NCBI GenBank assembly: GCA_963170055.1 | Contig: CAUJGJ010000258.1 | Location: 3,638,201-3,702,200, forward strand | DNA length: 64,000 nt | From: Halisarca cf. caerulea | Lineage: Eukaryota; Porifera; Demospongiae; Chondrillida; Halisarcidae | Direction of reading: 5' to 3' | Shown: in pieces, positions 47,001-62,400 of the stretch | Layout: every line of letters starts with the position of its first letter | Numbering within the stretch: the stretch's first letter is position 1 | The notes under the pieces: generated by a model | Told to the model about the DNA's origin: nothing | Seen by the model: only the letters and a program-made list of their open reading frames with translations | The model's database searches: none | Translations under genes and position numbers: made by a program

Positions 47001-50000
47001 ACATTCCCAGTGGACACACATGAAGTTTCTGAAGTGCTGTGGGCTTATTTGTGTAGTGTTGGATATGCTGGTGCTAATACAAATATTTGGCACTAGCACC
47101 ACGCACATTCCCAGTGGACACAAATGAAACTTCTTAACTACTGTAGGCGTATTTGTGTAATGTTGGATATGCTGGTGCTAATACCAATATTTGGCACTAG
47201 CACCACGCACATTCCCAGTAGACACTCATGAAGTTTCTGAAGTGCTGTGGGCGTATTTGTGTAGTGTTGGATATGCTGGTGCTAATACCAATATTTGGCA
47301 CTAGCACCACGCACATTCCCAGTGGACACACATGAAGTTTCTTAACTACTGTGGGCGTATTTGTGTAGTGTTGGATATGCTGGTGCTAATACTAATATTT
47401 AGCACTAGCACCACGCACATTCCCAGTGGACACACATGAAGTTTCTTAACTACTGTGGGCGTATTTGTGTAGTGTTGGATATTCTGGTGCTAATACCAAT
47501 ATTTGGCACTAGCACCACGCACATTCCCAGTGGACACACATGAAGTTTCTTAACTACTGTGGGCGTATTAGTGTAGTGTTGGATGTGCTGGTGCTAATAC
47601 CAATATTTGGCACTAGCACCACGCACATTCCCAGTGGACACACATGACCTTTCTGAAGTGCTGTGGGCGTATTTGTGTAGTGTTGGATATGCTGGTGCTA
47701 ATACTAATATTTGGCACTAGCACCACGCACATTCCCAGTGGACACACATGACCTTTCTGAAGTGCTGTGGGCGTATTTGTGTAGTGTTGGATATGCTGGT
47801 GCTAATACCAATATTTGGCACTAGCACCACGCACATTCCTAGTGGACACACATGACCTTTCTGAAGTGCTGTGGGCGTATTTGTGTAGTGTTGGATATGC
47901 TAGTGCTAATACCAATATTTGGCACTAGCACCACGCACATTCCCAGTGCACACACATGACCTTTCTGAAGTGCTGTGGGCGTATTTGTGTAGTGTTACAT
48001 ATGCTGGTTCTAATACTAATATTTGGCACTAGCACCACGCACATTCCCAGTGGACACACATGAAGTTTCTGAAGTGCTGTGGGCGTATTTGTGTAGTCTT
48101 GTATATGCTAGTGCTAATACCAATATTTGGCACTAGCACCACGCACATTCCCAGTGGAAACACATGAAGTTTCTTATCTACTGTGGGCGTATTTGTGTAA
48201 TGTTGGATATGCTGGTGCTAATACCAATATTTGGCACTAGCACCACGCACATTCCCAGGGGACACACATGACCTTTATGAAGTGCTGTGGGCGTATTTGT
48301 GTAGTGTTGGATATGCTGGTGCTAATACTAATATTTGGCACTAGCACCACGCACATTCCCAGTGGACACACATGACCTTTCTGAAGTGCTGTGGGCGTAT
48401 TTGTGTAGTGTTGGATATGCTGGTGCTAATACCAATATTTGGCACTAGCACCACGCACATTCCCAGTGGACACACATGAAGTTTCTTAACTACTGTGGGC
48501 GTATTTGTGTAGTGTTGGATATGCTGGTGCTAATACCAATATTTGGCACTAGCACCACGCACATTCCCAGGGGACACACATGAAGTTTCTTAAATACTGT
48601 GGCCGTATTTGTGTAGTGTTGGATATGCTGGTGCTAATACCAATATTTGGCACTAGCACCACGCACATACCCAGTGGACACACATGACCTTTCTGAAGTG
48701 CTGTGGGCGTATTTGTGTAGTGTTGGATATGCTGGTGCTAATACCAATATTTAGCACTAGCACCACGCACATTCCCAGTGGACACACATGACCTTTCTGA
48801 AGAGCTGTGGGCGTATTTGTGTAGTGTTGGATATGCTGGTGCTAATACCAATATTTGGCACTAGCACCACGCACATTCCCAGTGGAAACACATGAAGTTT
48901 CTTAACTACTGTGGGCGTATTTGTGTAATGTTGGATATGCTGGTGCTAATACCAATATTTGGCACTAGCACCACGCACATTCCCAGGGGACACACATGAC
49001 CTTTATGAAGTGCTGTGGGCGTATTTGTGTAGTGTTGGATATGCTGGTGCTAATACCAATATTTGGCACTAGCACCACGCACATTCCCAGTGGACACACA
49101 TGACCTTTCTGAAGTGCTGTGGGCGTATTTGTGTAGTGTTGGATATGCTGGTGCTAATACCAATATTTGGCACTAGCACCACGCACATTCCCAGTGGACA
49201 AACATGAAGTTTCTTAACTACTGTGGGCGTATTTGTGTAGTGTTGGATATGCTGGTGCTAATACCAATATTTGGCACTAGCACCACGCACATTCTCAGTG
49301 GACACACATGACCTTTCTGAAGTGCTGTGGGCGTATTTGTGTAGTGTTGGATATGCTGGTGCTAATACCAATATTTGGCACTAGCACCACGCACATTCCC
49401 AGTGGACACACATGACCTTTCTGAAGTGCTGTGGGCGTATTTGTGTAGTGTTGGATATGCTGGTGCTAATACCAATATTTGGCACTAGCACCACGCACAT
49501 TCCCAGTGGAAACACATGAAGTTTCTTAACTACTGTGGGCGTATTTGTGTACTGTTGGATATGCTGGTGCTAATACCAATATTTGGCACTAGCACCACGC
49601 ACATTCCCAGGGGACACACATGACCTTTATGAAGTGCTGTGGGCGTATTTGTGTAGTGTTGGATATGCTGGTGCTAATACTAATATTTGGCACTAGCACC
49701 ACGCACATTCCCAGTGGACACACATGACCTTTCTGAAGTGCTGTGGGCGTATTTGTGTAGTGTTGGATATGCTGGTGCTAATACCAATATTTGGCACTAG
49801 CACCACGCACATTCCCAGTGGACACACATGAAGTTTCTTAACTACTGTGGGCGTATTTGTGTAGTGTTGGATATGCTGGTGCTAATACCAATATTTGGCA
49901 CTAGCACCACGCACATTCCCAGGGGACACACATGACCTTTCTGAAGTGCTGTGGGCGTATTTGTGTAGTGTTGGATATGCTGGTGCTAATACCAATATTT

Positions 50001-51489
50001 GGCACTAGCACCACGCACATTCCCAGTGGACACACATGACCTTTCTGAAGTGCTTTGGGCGTATTTGTGTAGTGTTGGATATACTGGTGCTAATACCAAT
50101 ATTTGGCACTAGCACCACGCACATTCCCAGTGAACACACATAAAGTTTCTTAACTACTGTGGGCGTATTTGTGTAGTGTTGGATATGCTGGTGCTAATAC
50201 CAATATTTGGCACTAGCACCACGCACATTCCCAGTGCACACACATGACGTTTCTAAAGTGCTGTGGGCGTATTTGTGTACTGTTGGATATGGTGGTGCTA
50301 ATACCAATATTCGGCACTAGCACCACGCACATTCCCAGTGGACACACATGACCTTTCTGAAGTGCTGTGGGCGTATTTGTGTAGTGTTGGATATGCTAGT
50401 GCTAATACCAATATTTGGCACTAGCACCACGCACATTCCCAGTGGAAACACATGAAGTTTCTTAACTACTGTGGGCGTATTTGTGTAATGTTGGATATGC
50501 TGGTGCTAATACCAATATTTGGCACTAGCACCACGCACATTCCCAGGGGACACACATGACCTTTATGAAGTGCTGTGGGCGTATTTGTGTAGTGTTGGAT
50601 ATGCTGGTGCTAATACCAATATTTGGCACTAGCACCACGCACATTCCCAGTGGACACACATGAAGTTTCTGAAGTGCTGTGGGCGTATTTGTGTGGTGTT
50701 GGATATGCTGGTGCTAATACCAATATTTGGCACTAGCACCACGCACATTCCCAGTGGAAACACATGACCTTTCTGAAGTGCTGTGGGAGTATTTGTGTAG
50801 TGTTGGATATGCTGGTGCTAATACCAATATTTGGCACTAGCACCACGCACATTCCCAGTGGACACACATGAAGTTTCTTAACTACTGTGGCCGTATTTGT
50901 GTAGTGTTGGATATGCTGGTGCTAATACCAATATTTGGCACTAGCACCACGCACATACCCAGTGGACACACATGACCTTTCTGAAGTGCTGTGGGCGTAT
51001 TTGTGTAGTGTTGGATATACTGGTGCTAATACCAATATTTGGCACTAGCACCACGCACATTCCCAGTGGACACACATGACCTTTCTGAAGTGCTGTGGGC
51101 GTATTTGTGTAGTGTTGGATATGCTGGTGCTAATACCAATATTTGGCACTAGCACCACGCACATTCCCAGTGGACACTCATGAAGTTTCTTAACTACTGT
51201 GGGCGTATTTGTGTAATGTTGGATATGCTGGTGCTAATACCAATATTTGGCACTAGCACCACGCACATTCTCAGTGGACACACATGACCTTTCTGAAGTG
51301 CTGTGGGCGTATTTGTGTAGTGTTGGATATGCTGGTGCTAATACCAATATTTGGCACTAGCACCACGCACATTCCCAGTGGACACACATGACCTTTATGA
51401 AGTGCTGTGGGCGTATTTGTGTAGTGTTGGATATGCTGGTGCTAATACCAATATTTGGCACTAGCACCACGCACATTCCCAGGGGACAC

Positions 51490-53153
51490 ACATGACCTTT
51501 ATGAAGTGCTGTGGGCGTATTTGTGTAGTGTTGGATATGCTGGTGCTAATACTAATATTTGGCACTAGCACCACGCACATTCCCAGTGGACACACATGAC
51601 CTTTCTGAAGTGCTGTGGGCGTATTTGTGTAGTGTTGGATATGCTGGTGCTAATACCAATATTTGGCACTAGCACCACGCACATTCCCAGTGGACACACA
51701 TGAAGTTTTTTAACTACTGTGGGCGTATTTGTGTAGTGTTGGATATGCTGGTGCTAATACCAATATTTGGCACTAGCACCACACACATTCCCAGTGGACA
51801 CACATGACCTTTATGAAGTGCTGTGGGCGTATTTGTGTAGTGTTGGATATGCTGGTGCTAATACCAATATTTGGCACTAGCACCACGCACATTCCCAGGG
51901 GACACACATGACCTTTCTGAAGTGCTGTGGGCGTATTTGTGTAGTGTTGGATATGCTGGTGCTAATACCAATATTTGGCACTAGCACCACGCACATTCCC
52001 AGGGGACACACATGACCTTTCTGAAGTGCTTTGGGCGTATTTGTGTAGTGTTGGATATGCTGGTGCTAATACCAATATTTGGCACTAGCACCACGCACAT
52101 TCCCAGTGGACACACATAAAGTTTCTTAACTACTGTGGGCGTATTTGTGTAGTGTTGGATATGCTGGTGCTAATACCAATATTTGGCACTAGCACCACGC
52201 ACATTCCCAGTGCACACACATGACGTTTCTAAAGTGCTGTGGGCGTATTTGTGTACTGTTGGATATGGTGGTGCTAATACCAATGTTCGGCACTAGCACC
52301 ACGCACATTCCCAGTGGACACACATGACCTTTATGAAGTGCTGTGGGCGTATTTGTGTAGTGTTGGATATGCTGGTGCTAATACTAATATTTGGCACTAG
52401 CACCACGCACATTCCCAGTGGACACACATGACCTTTCTGAAGTGCTGTGGGCGTATTTGTGTAGTGTTGGATATGCTGGTGCTAATACCAATATTTGGCA
52501 CTAGCACCACGCACATTCCCAGTGGACACACATGAAGTTTTTTAACTACTGTGGGCGTATTTGTGTAGTGTTGGATATGCTGGTGCTAATACCAATATTT
52601 GGCACTAGCACCACACACATTCCCAGTGGACACACATGACCTTTATGAAGTGCTGTGGGCGTATTTGTGTAGTGTTGGATATGCTGGTGCTAATACCAAT
52701 ATTTGGCACTAGCACCACGCACATTCCCAGGGGACACACATGACCTTTCTGAAGTGCTGTGGGCGTATTTGTGTAGTGTTGGATATGCTGGTGCTAATAC
52801 CAATATTTGGCACTAGCACCACGCACATTCCCAGGGGACACACATGACCTTTCTGAAGTGCTTTGGGCGTATTTGTGTAGTGTTGGATATGCTGGTGCTA
52901 ATACCAATATTTGGCACTAGCACCACGCACATTCCCAGTGGACACACATAAAGTTTCTTAACTACTGTGGGCGTATTTGTGTAGTGTTGGATATGCTGGT
53001 GCTAATACCAATATTTGGCACTAGCACCACGCACATTCCCAGTGCACACACATGACGTTTCTAAAGTGCTGTGGGCGTATTTGTGTACTGTTGGATATGG
53101 TGGTGCTAATACCAATGTTCGGCACTAGCACCACGCACATTCCCAGTGGACAC
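51490..53153. repeat. 832-bp octamer higher-order repeat, two tandem copies
   Basis: Copy 1 (about 51,490-52,321) and copy 2 (about 52,322-53,153) share variants in the same order: TAATACTAATATTTGG, AAGTTTTTTAACTACTG, ACCACACACATTCCC (ACACACAT starts at 51,781 and 52,613), two GGGG monomers, AGTGCTTTGGGCG, ACACATAAAGTTTC, ATGACGTTTCTAAAG and CAATGTTCGGCAC. The offset is 832 bp (8 x 104). A third copy lies at about 58,666-59,497. Confidence 0.9.
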
Positions 53154-54899
53154 ACATGACCTTTCTGAAGTGCTGTGGGAGTATTTGTGTAGTGTTGGAT
53201 ATGCTGGTGCTAATACCAATATTTGGCACTAGCACCACGCACATTCCCAGTGGACACACATGAAGTTTCTTAACTACTGTGGGCGTATTTGTGTAATGTT
53301 GGATATGCTGGTGCTACTACCAATATTTGGCACTAGCACCACGCACATTCTCAGTGGACACACATGACCTTTCTGAAGTGCTGTGGGCGTATTTGTGTAG
53401 TGTTGGATATGCTGGTGCTAATACCAATATTTGGCACTAGCACCACGCACATTCCCAGTGGACACACATGACCTTTCTGAAGTGCTGTGGGCGTATTTGT
53501 GTAGTGTTGGATATGCTGGTGCTAATACTAATATTTGGCACTAGCACCACGCACATTCCCAGTGGAAACACATGAAGTTTCTTAACTACTGTGGGCGTAT
53601 TTGTGTAATGTTGGATATGCTGGTGCTAATACCAATATTTGGCACTAGCACCACGCACATTCCCAGGGGACACACATGACCTTTATGAAGTGCTGTGGGC
53701 GTATTTGTGTAGTGTTGGATATGCTGGTGCTAATACTAATATTTGGCACTAGCACCACGCACATTCCCAGTGGACACACATGACCTTTCTGAAGTGCTGT
53801 GGGCGTATTTGTGTAGTGTTGGATATGCTGGTGCTAATACCAATATTTGGCACTAGCACCACGCACATTTCCAGTGGACACACATGAAGTTTCTTAACTA
53901 CTGTGGGCGTATTTGTGTAGTGTTGGATATGCTGGTGCTAATACCAATATTTGGCACTAGCACCACGCACATTCCCAGTGGACACACATGACCTTTATGA
54001 AGTGCTGTGGGCGTATTTGTGTAGTGTTGGATATGCTGGTGCTAATACCAATATTTGGCACTAGCACCACGCACATTCCCAGGGGACACACATGACCTTT
54101 CTGAAGTGCTGTGGGCGTATTTGTGTAGTGTTTGATATGCTGGTGGTAATACCAATATTTGGCACTAGCACCACTCACATTCCCAGGGGACACACATGAC
54201 CTTTCTGAAGTGCTTTGGGCGTATTTGTGTAGTGTTGGATATGCTGGTGCTAATACCAATATTTGGCACTAGCACCACGCACATTCCCAGTGGACACACA
54301 TAAAGTTTCTTAACTACTGTGGGCGTATTTGTGTAGTGTTGGATATGCTGGTGCTAATACCAATATTTGGCACTAGCACCACGCACATTCCCAGTGGACA
54401 CACATGACCTTTCTGAAGTGCTGTGGGCGTATTTGTGTAGTGTTGGATATGCTAGTGCTAATACCAATATTTGGCACTAGCACCACGCACATTCCCAGTG
54501 GAAACACATGAAGTTTCTTAACTACTGTGGGCGTATTTGTGTAATGTTGGATATGCTGGTGCTAATACCAATATTTGGCACTAGCACCACGCACATTCCC
54601 AGGGGACACACATGACCTTTATGAAGTGCTGTGGGCGTATTTGTGTAGTGTTGGATATGCTGGTGCTAATACTAATATTTGGCACTAGCACCACGCACAT
54701 TCCCAGTGGACACACATGACCTTTCTGAAGTGCTGTGGGCGTATTTGTGTAGTGTTGGATATGCTGGTGCTAATACCAATATTTGGCACTAGCACCACGC
54801 ACATTCCCAGTGGAAACACATGACCTTTCTGAAGTGCTGTGGGAGTATTTGTGTAGTGTTGGATATGCTGGTGCTAATACCAATATTTGGCACTAGCAC

Positions 54900-57800
54900 C
54901 ACGCACATTCCCAGTGGAAACACATGACCTTTCTGAAGTGCTGTGGGAGTATTTGTGTAGTGTTGGATATGCTGGTGCTAATACCAATATTTGGCACTAG
55001 CACCACGCACATTCCCAGTGGACACACATGACCTTTCTTAATTGCTGTGGGCGTATTTGTGTACTGTTGGATATGGTAATGCTAATACCAATATTTAGCA
55101 CTAGCTATACGCTCATTCCCAGGGTACACACATGACCTTTCTGAAGTGCTGTGGGCGTATTTGTGTAGTGTTGGATATGCTGGTGCTAATACCAATATTT
55201 GGCACTAGCACCACGCACATTCCCAGTGGACACACATGACCTTTATGAAGTGCTGTGGGCGTATTTGTGTAGTGTTGGATATGCTGGTGCTAATACCAAT
55301 ATTTGGCACTAGCACCACGCACATTCCCAGTGGACACACATGAAGTTTCTTAACTACTGTGGGCGTATTTGTGTAGTGTTGGATATGCTGGTGCTAATAC
55401 CAATATTTGGCACTAGCACCACGCACATTCCCAGTGCACACACATGACGTTTCTAAAGTGCTGTGGGCGTATTTGTGTACTGTTAGATATGGTGGTGCTA
55501 ATACCAATATTCGGCACTAGCACCACGCACATTCCCAGTGGACACACATGACCTTTCTGAAGTGCTGTGGGCGTATTTGTGTAATGTTGGATATGCTGGT
55601 GCTAATACCAATATTTGGCACTAGCACCACGCACATTCCCAGGGGACACACATGACCTTTATGAAGTGCTGTGGGCGTATTTGTGTAGTGTTGGATATGC
55701 TGGTGCTAATACTAATATTTGGCACTAGCACCACGCACATTCCCAGTGGACACACATGACCTTTCTGAAGTGCTGTGGGCGTATTTGTGTAGTGTTGGAT
55801 ATGCTGGTGCTAATACCAATATTTGGCACTAGCACCACGCACATTCCCAGTGGACACACATGACCTTTCTTAATTGCTGTGGGCGTATTTGTGTACTGTT
55901 GGATATGGTGGTGCTAATACCAATATTTAGCACTAGCTATACGCTCATTCCCAGGGTACACACATGACCTTTCTGAAGTGCTGTGGGCGTATTTGTGTAG
56001 TGTTGGATATGCTGGTGCTAATACCAATATTTGGCACTAGCACCACGCACATTCCCAGTGGACACACATGACCTTTCTGAAGTGCTGTGGGCGTATTTGT
56101 GTAGTGTTGGATATGCTGGTGCTAATACCAATATTTGGCACTAGTACCACGCACATTCCCAGTGGACACACATGAAGTTTCTTAACTACTGTGGGCGTAT
56201 TTGTGTAGTGTTGGATATGCTGGTGCTAATACCAATATTTGGCACTAGCACCACGCACATTCCCAGGGGACACACATGACCTTTATGAAGTGCTGTGGGC
56301 GTATTTGTGTAGTGTTGGATATGCTGGTGCTAATACTAATATTTGGCACTAGCACCACGCACATTCCCAGTGGACACACATGACCTTTCTGAAGTGCTGT
56401 GGGCGTATTTGTGTAGTGTTGGATATGCTGGTGCTAATACCAATATTTGGCACTAGCACCACGCACATTCCCAGTGGAAACACATGACCTTTCTGAAGTG
56501 CTGTGGGAGTATTTGTGTAGTGTTGGATATGCTGGTGCTAATACCAATATTTGGCACTAGCACCACGCACATTCCCAGTGGAAACACATGAAGTTTCTTA
56601 ACTACTGTGGGCGTATTTGTGTAATGTTGGATATGCTGGTGCTAATACCAATATTTGGCACTAGCACCACGCACATTCCCAGGGGACACACATGACCTTT
56701 ATGAAGTGCTGTGGGCGTATTTGTGTAGTATTGGATATGCTGGTGCTAATACTAATATTTGGCACTAGCACCACGCACATTCCCAGTGGACACACATGAC
56801 CTTTCTGAAGTGCTGTGGGCGTATTTGTGTAGTGTTGGATATGCTAGTGCTAATACCAATATTTGGCACTAGCACCACGCGCATTCCCAGTGGAAACACA
56901 TGAAGTTTCTTAACTACTGTGGGCGTATTTGTGTAATGTTGGATATGCTGGTGCTAATACCAATATTTGGCACTAGCACCACGCACATTCCCAGGGGACA
57001 CACATGACCTTTATGAAGTGCTGTGGGCGTATTTGTGTAGTGTTGGATATGCTGGTGCTAATACTAATATTTGGCACTAGCACCACGCACATTCCCAGTG
57101 GACACACATGACCTTTCTGAAGTGCTGTGGGCGTATTTGTGTAGTGTTGGATATGCTGGTGCTAATACCAATATTTGGCACTAGCACCACGCACATTCCC
57201 AGTGGAAACACATGACCTTTCTGAAGTGCTGTGGGAGTATTTGTGTAGTGTTGGATATGCTGGTGCTAATACCAATATTTGGCACTAGCACCACGCACAT
57301 TCCCAGTGGACACACATGACCTTTCTTAATTGCTGTGGGCGTATTTGTGTACTGTTGGATATGGTGGTGCTAATACCAATATTTAGCACTAGCTATACGC
57401 TCATTCCCAGGGTACACACATGACCTTTCTGAAGTGCTGTGGGCGTATTTGTGTAGTGTTGGATATGCTGGTGCTAATACCAATATTTGGCACTAGCACC
57501 ACGCACATTCCCAGTGGACACACATGACCTTTATGAAGTGCTGTGGGCGTATTTGTGTAGTGTTGGATATGCTGGTGCTAATACCAATATTTGGCACTAG
57601 CACCACGCACATTCCCAGTGGACACACATGAAGTTTCTTAACTACTGTGGGCGTATTTGTGTAGTGTTGGATATGCTGGTGCTAATACCAATATTTGGCA
57701 CTAGCACCACGCACATTCCCAGTGCACACACATGACGTTTCTAAAGTGCTGTGGGCGTATTTGTGTACTGTTAGATATGGTGGTGCTAATACCAATATTC

Positions 57801-58420
57801 GGCACTAGCACCACGCACATTCCCAGTGGACACACATGACCTTTCTGAAGTGCTGTGGGCGTATTTGTGTAATGTTGGATATGCTGGTGCTAATACCAAT
57901 ATTTGGCACTAGCACCACGCACATTCCCAGGGGACACACATGACCTTTATGAAGTGCTGTGGGCGTATTTGTGTAGTGTTGGATATGCTGGTGCTAATAC
58001 TAATATTTGGCACTAGCACCACGCACATTCCCAGTGGACACACATGACCTTTCTGAAGTGCTGTGGGCGTATTTGTGTAGTGTTGGATATGCTGGTGCTA
58101 ATACCAATATTTGGCACTAGCACCACGCACATTCCCAGTGGACACACATGACCTTTCTTAATTGCTGTGGGCGTATTTGTGTACTGTTGGATATGGTGGT
58201 GCTAATACCAATATTTAGCACTAGCTATACGCTCATTCCCAGGGTACACACATGACCTTTCTGAAGTGCTGTGGGCGTATTTGTGTAGTGTTGGATATGC
58301 TGGTGCTAATACCAATATTTGGCACTAGCACCACGCACATTCCCAGTGGACACACATGACCTTTCTGAAGTGCTGTGGGCGTATTTGTGTAGTGTTGGAT
58401 ATGCTGGTGCTAATACCAAT
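54900..58420. repeat. 22-monomer (2,288-bp) block duplication with CTATACG variants
   Basis: The variant monomer with TTTAGCACTAGCTATACGCTC occurs at 55,101 and 55,933 (its CTAGCTATAC start) and again at 57,389 and 58,221. Both pairs are offset by 2,288 bp (22 x 104), and each pair is spaced 832 bp. The monomers between them keep the same order, including the type E set with ACTGTTAGATATGG. Confidence 0.87.
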
Positions 58421-58665
58421 ATTTGGCACTAGCACCACGCACATTCCCAGTGGACACACATGAAGTTTCTTAACTACTGTGGGCGTATTTGTGTAGTGTT
58501 GGATATGCTGGTGCTAATACCAATATTTGGCACTAGCACCACGCACATTCCCAGTGCACACACATGACGTTTCTAAAGTGCTGTGGGCGTATTTGTGTAC
58601 TGTTGGATATGGTGGTGCTAATACCAATGTTCGGCACTAGCACCACGCACATTCCCAGTGGACAC

Positions 58666-59497
58666 ACATGACCTTTATGAAGTGCTGTGGGCGTATTTGT
58701 GTAGTGTTGGATATGCTGGTGCTAATACTAATATTTGGCACTAGCACCACGCACATTCCCAGTGGACACACATGACCTTTCTGAAGTGCTGTGGGCGTAT
58801 TTGTGTAGTGTTGGATATGCTGGTGCTAATACCAATATTTGGCACTAGCACCACGCACATTCCCAGTGGACACACATGAAGTTTTTTAACTACTGTGGGC
58901 GTATTTGTGTAGTGTTGGATATGCTGGTGCTAATACCAATATTTGGCACTAGCACCACACACATTCCCAGTGGACACACATGACCTTTATGAAGTGCTGT
59001 GGGCGTATTTGTGTAGTGTTGGATATGCTGGTGCTAATACCAATATTTGGCACTAGCACCACGCACATTCCCAGGGGACACACATGACCTTTCTGAAGTG
59101 CTGTGGGCGTATTTGTGTAGTGTTGGATATGCTGGTGCTAATACCAATATTTGGCACTAGCACCACGCACATTCCCAGGGGACACACATGACCTTTCTGA
59201 AGTGCTTTGGGCGTATTTGTGTAGTGTTGGATATGCTGGTGCTAATACCAATATTTGGCACTAGCACCACGCACATTCCCAGTGGAAACACATAAAGTTT
59301 CTTAACTACTGTGGGCGTATTTGTGTAGTGTTGGATATGCTGGTGCTAATACCAATATTTGGCACTAGCACCACGCACATTCCCAGTGCACACACATGAC
59401 GTTTCTAAAGTGCTGTGGGCGTATTTGTGTACTGTTGGATATGGTGGTGCTAATACCAATGTTCGGCACTAGCACCACGCACATTCCCAGTGGACAC
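58666..59497. repeat. 832-bp octamer higher-order repeat, third copy
   Basis: This has the same eight-monomer variant order as 52,322-53,153, at an offset of 6,344 bp (61 x 104). Its ACACACAT mark lies at 58,957. One visible difference is AAACACATAAAG near 59,285 in place of ACACACATAAAG. Confidence 0.88.
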
Positions 59498-62400
59498 ACA
59501 TGACCTTTCTGAAGTGCTGTGGGCGTATTTGTGTAGTGTTGGATATGCTGGTGCTAATACCAATATTTGGCACTAGCACCACGCACATTCCCAGTGGACA
59601 CACATGAAGTTTCTTAACTACTGTGGGCGTATTTGTGTAATGTTGGATATGCTGGTGCTAATACCAATATTTGGCACTAGCACCACGCACATTCTCAGTG
59701 GACACACATGACCTTTCTGAAGTGCTGTGGGCGTATTTGTGTAGTGTTGGATATGCTGGTGCTAATACCAATATTTGGCACTAGCACCACGCACATTCCC
59801 AGTGGACACACATGACCTTTCTGAAGTGCTGTGGGCGTATTTGTGTAGTGTTGGATATGCTGGTGCTAATACTAATATTTGGCACTAGCACCACGCACAT
59901 TCCCAGTGGAAACACATGAAGTTTCTTAACTACTGTGGGCGTATTTGTGTAATGTTGGATATGCTGGTGCTAATACCAATATTTGGCACTAGCACCACGC
60001 ACATTCCCAGGGGACACACATGACCTTTATGAAGTGCTGTGGGCGTATTTGTGTAGTGTTGGATATGCTGGTGCTAATACTAATATTTGGCACTAGCACC
60101 ACGCACATTCCCAGTGGACACACATGACCTTTCTGAAGTGCTGTGGGCGTATTTGTGTAGTGTTGGATATGCTGGTGCTAATACCAATATTTGGCACTAG
60201 CACCACGCACATTTCCAGTGGACACACATGAAGTTTCTTAACTACTGTGGGCGTATTTGTGTAGTGTTGGATATGCTGGTGCTAATACCAATATTTGGCA
60301 CTAGCACCACGCACATTCCCAGTGGACACACATGACCTTTATGAAGTGCTGTGGGCGTATTTGTGTAGTGTTGGATATGCTGGTGCTAATACCAATATTT
60401 GGCACTAGCACCACGCACATTCCCAGTGGACACACATGACCTTTCTGAAGTGCTGTGGGCGTATTTGTGTAGTGTTGGATATGCTGGTGCTAATACCAAT
60501 ATTTGGCACTAGCACCACGCACATTCCCAGTGGACACACATGACCTTTCTTAATTGCTGTGGGCGTATTTGTGTACTGTTGGATATGGTGGTGCTAATAC
60601 CAATATTTAGCACTAGCTATACGCTCATTCCCAGGGTACACACATGACCTTTCTGAAGTGCTGTGGGCGTATTTGTGTAGTGTTGGATATGCTGGTGCTA
60701 ATACCAATATTTGGCACTAGCACCACGCACATTCCCAGTGGACACACATGACCTTTCTGAAGTGCTGTGGGCGTATTTGTGTAGTGTTGGATATGCTGGT
60801 GCTAATACCAATATTTGGCACTAGCACCACGCACATTCCCAGTGGAAACACATGACCTTTCTGAAGTGCTGTGGGAGTATTTGTGTAGTGTTGGATATGC
60901 TGGTGCTAATACCAATATTTGGCACTAGCACCACGCACATTCCCAGTGGACACACATGACCTTTCTTAATTGCTGTGGGCGTATTTGTGTACTGTTGGAT
61001 ATGGTAATGCAAATACCAATATTTAGCACTAGCTATACGCTCATTCCCAGGGTACACACATGACCTTTCTGAAGTGCTGTGGGCGTATTTGTGTAGTGTT
61101 GGATATGCTGGTGCTAATACCAATATTTGGCACTAGCACCACGCACATTCCCAGTGGACACACATGACCTTTATGAAGTGCTGTGGGCGTATTTGTGTAG
61201 TGTTGGATATGCTGGTGCTAATACCAATATTTGGCACTAGCACCACGCACATTCCCAGTGGACACACATGAAGTTTCTTAACTACTGTGGGCGTATTTGT
61301 GTAGTGTTGGATATGCTGGTGCTAATACCAATATTTGGCACTAGCACCACGCACATTCCCAGTGCACACACATGACGTTTCTAAAGTGCTGTGGGCGTAT
61401 TTGTGTACTGTTAGATATGGTGGTGCTAATACCAATATTCGGCACTAGCACCACGCACATTCCCAGTGGACACACATGACCTTTCTGAAGTGCTGTGGGC
61501 GTATTTGTGTAGTGTTGGATATGCTGGTGCTAATACTAATATTTGGCACTAGCACCACGCACATTCCCAGTGGACACACATGACCTTTCTGAAGTGCTGT
61601 GGGCGTATTTGTGTAGTGTTGGATATGCTGGTGCTAATACCAATATTTGGCACTAGCACCACGCACATTCCCAGTGGACACACATGACCTTTCTTAATTG
61701 CTGTGGGCGTATTTGTGTACTGTTGGATATGGTGGTGCTAATACCAATATTTAGCACTAGCTATACGCTCATTCCCAGGGTACACACATGACCTTTCTGA
61801 AGTGCTGTGGGCGTATTTGTGTAGTGTTGGATATGCTGGTGCTAATACCAATATTTGGCACTAGCACCACGCACATTCCCAGTGGACACACATGACCTTT
61901 CTGAAGTGCTGTGGGCGTATTTGTGTAGTGTTGGATATGCTGGTGCTAATACCAATATTTGGCACTAGCACCACGCACATTCCCAGTGGACACACATGAA
62001 GTTTCTTAACTACTGTGGGCGTATTTGTGTAGTGTTGGATATGCTGGTGCTAATACCAATATTTGGCACTAGCACCACGCACATTCCCAGGGGACACACA
62101 TGACCTTTATGAAGTGCTGTGGGCGTATTTGTGTAGTGTTGGATATGCTGGTGCTAATACTAATATTTGGCACTAGCACCACGCACATTCCCAGTGGACA
62201 CACATGACCTTTCTGAAGTGCTGTGGGCGTATTTGTGTAGTGTTGGATATGCTGGTGCTAATACCAATATTTGGCACTAGCACCACGCACATTCCCAGTG
62301 GAAACACATGACCTTTCTGAAGTGCTGTGGGAGTATTTGTGTAGTGTTGGATATGCTGGTGTTAATACCAATATTTGGCACTAGCACCACGCACATTCCC

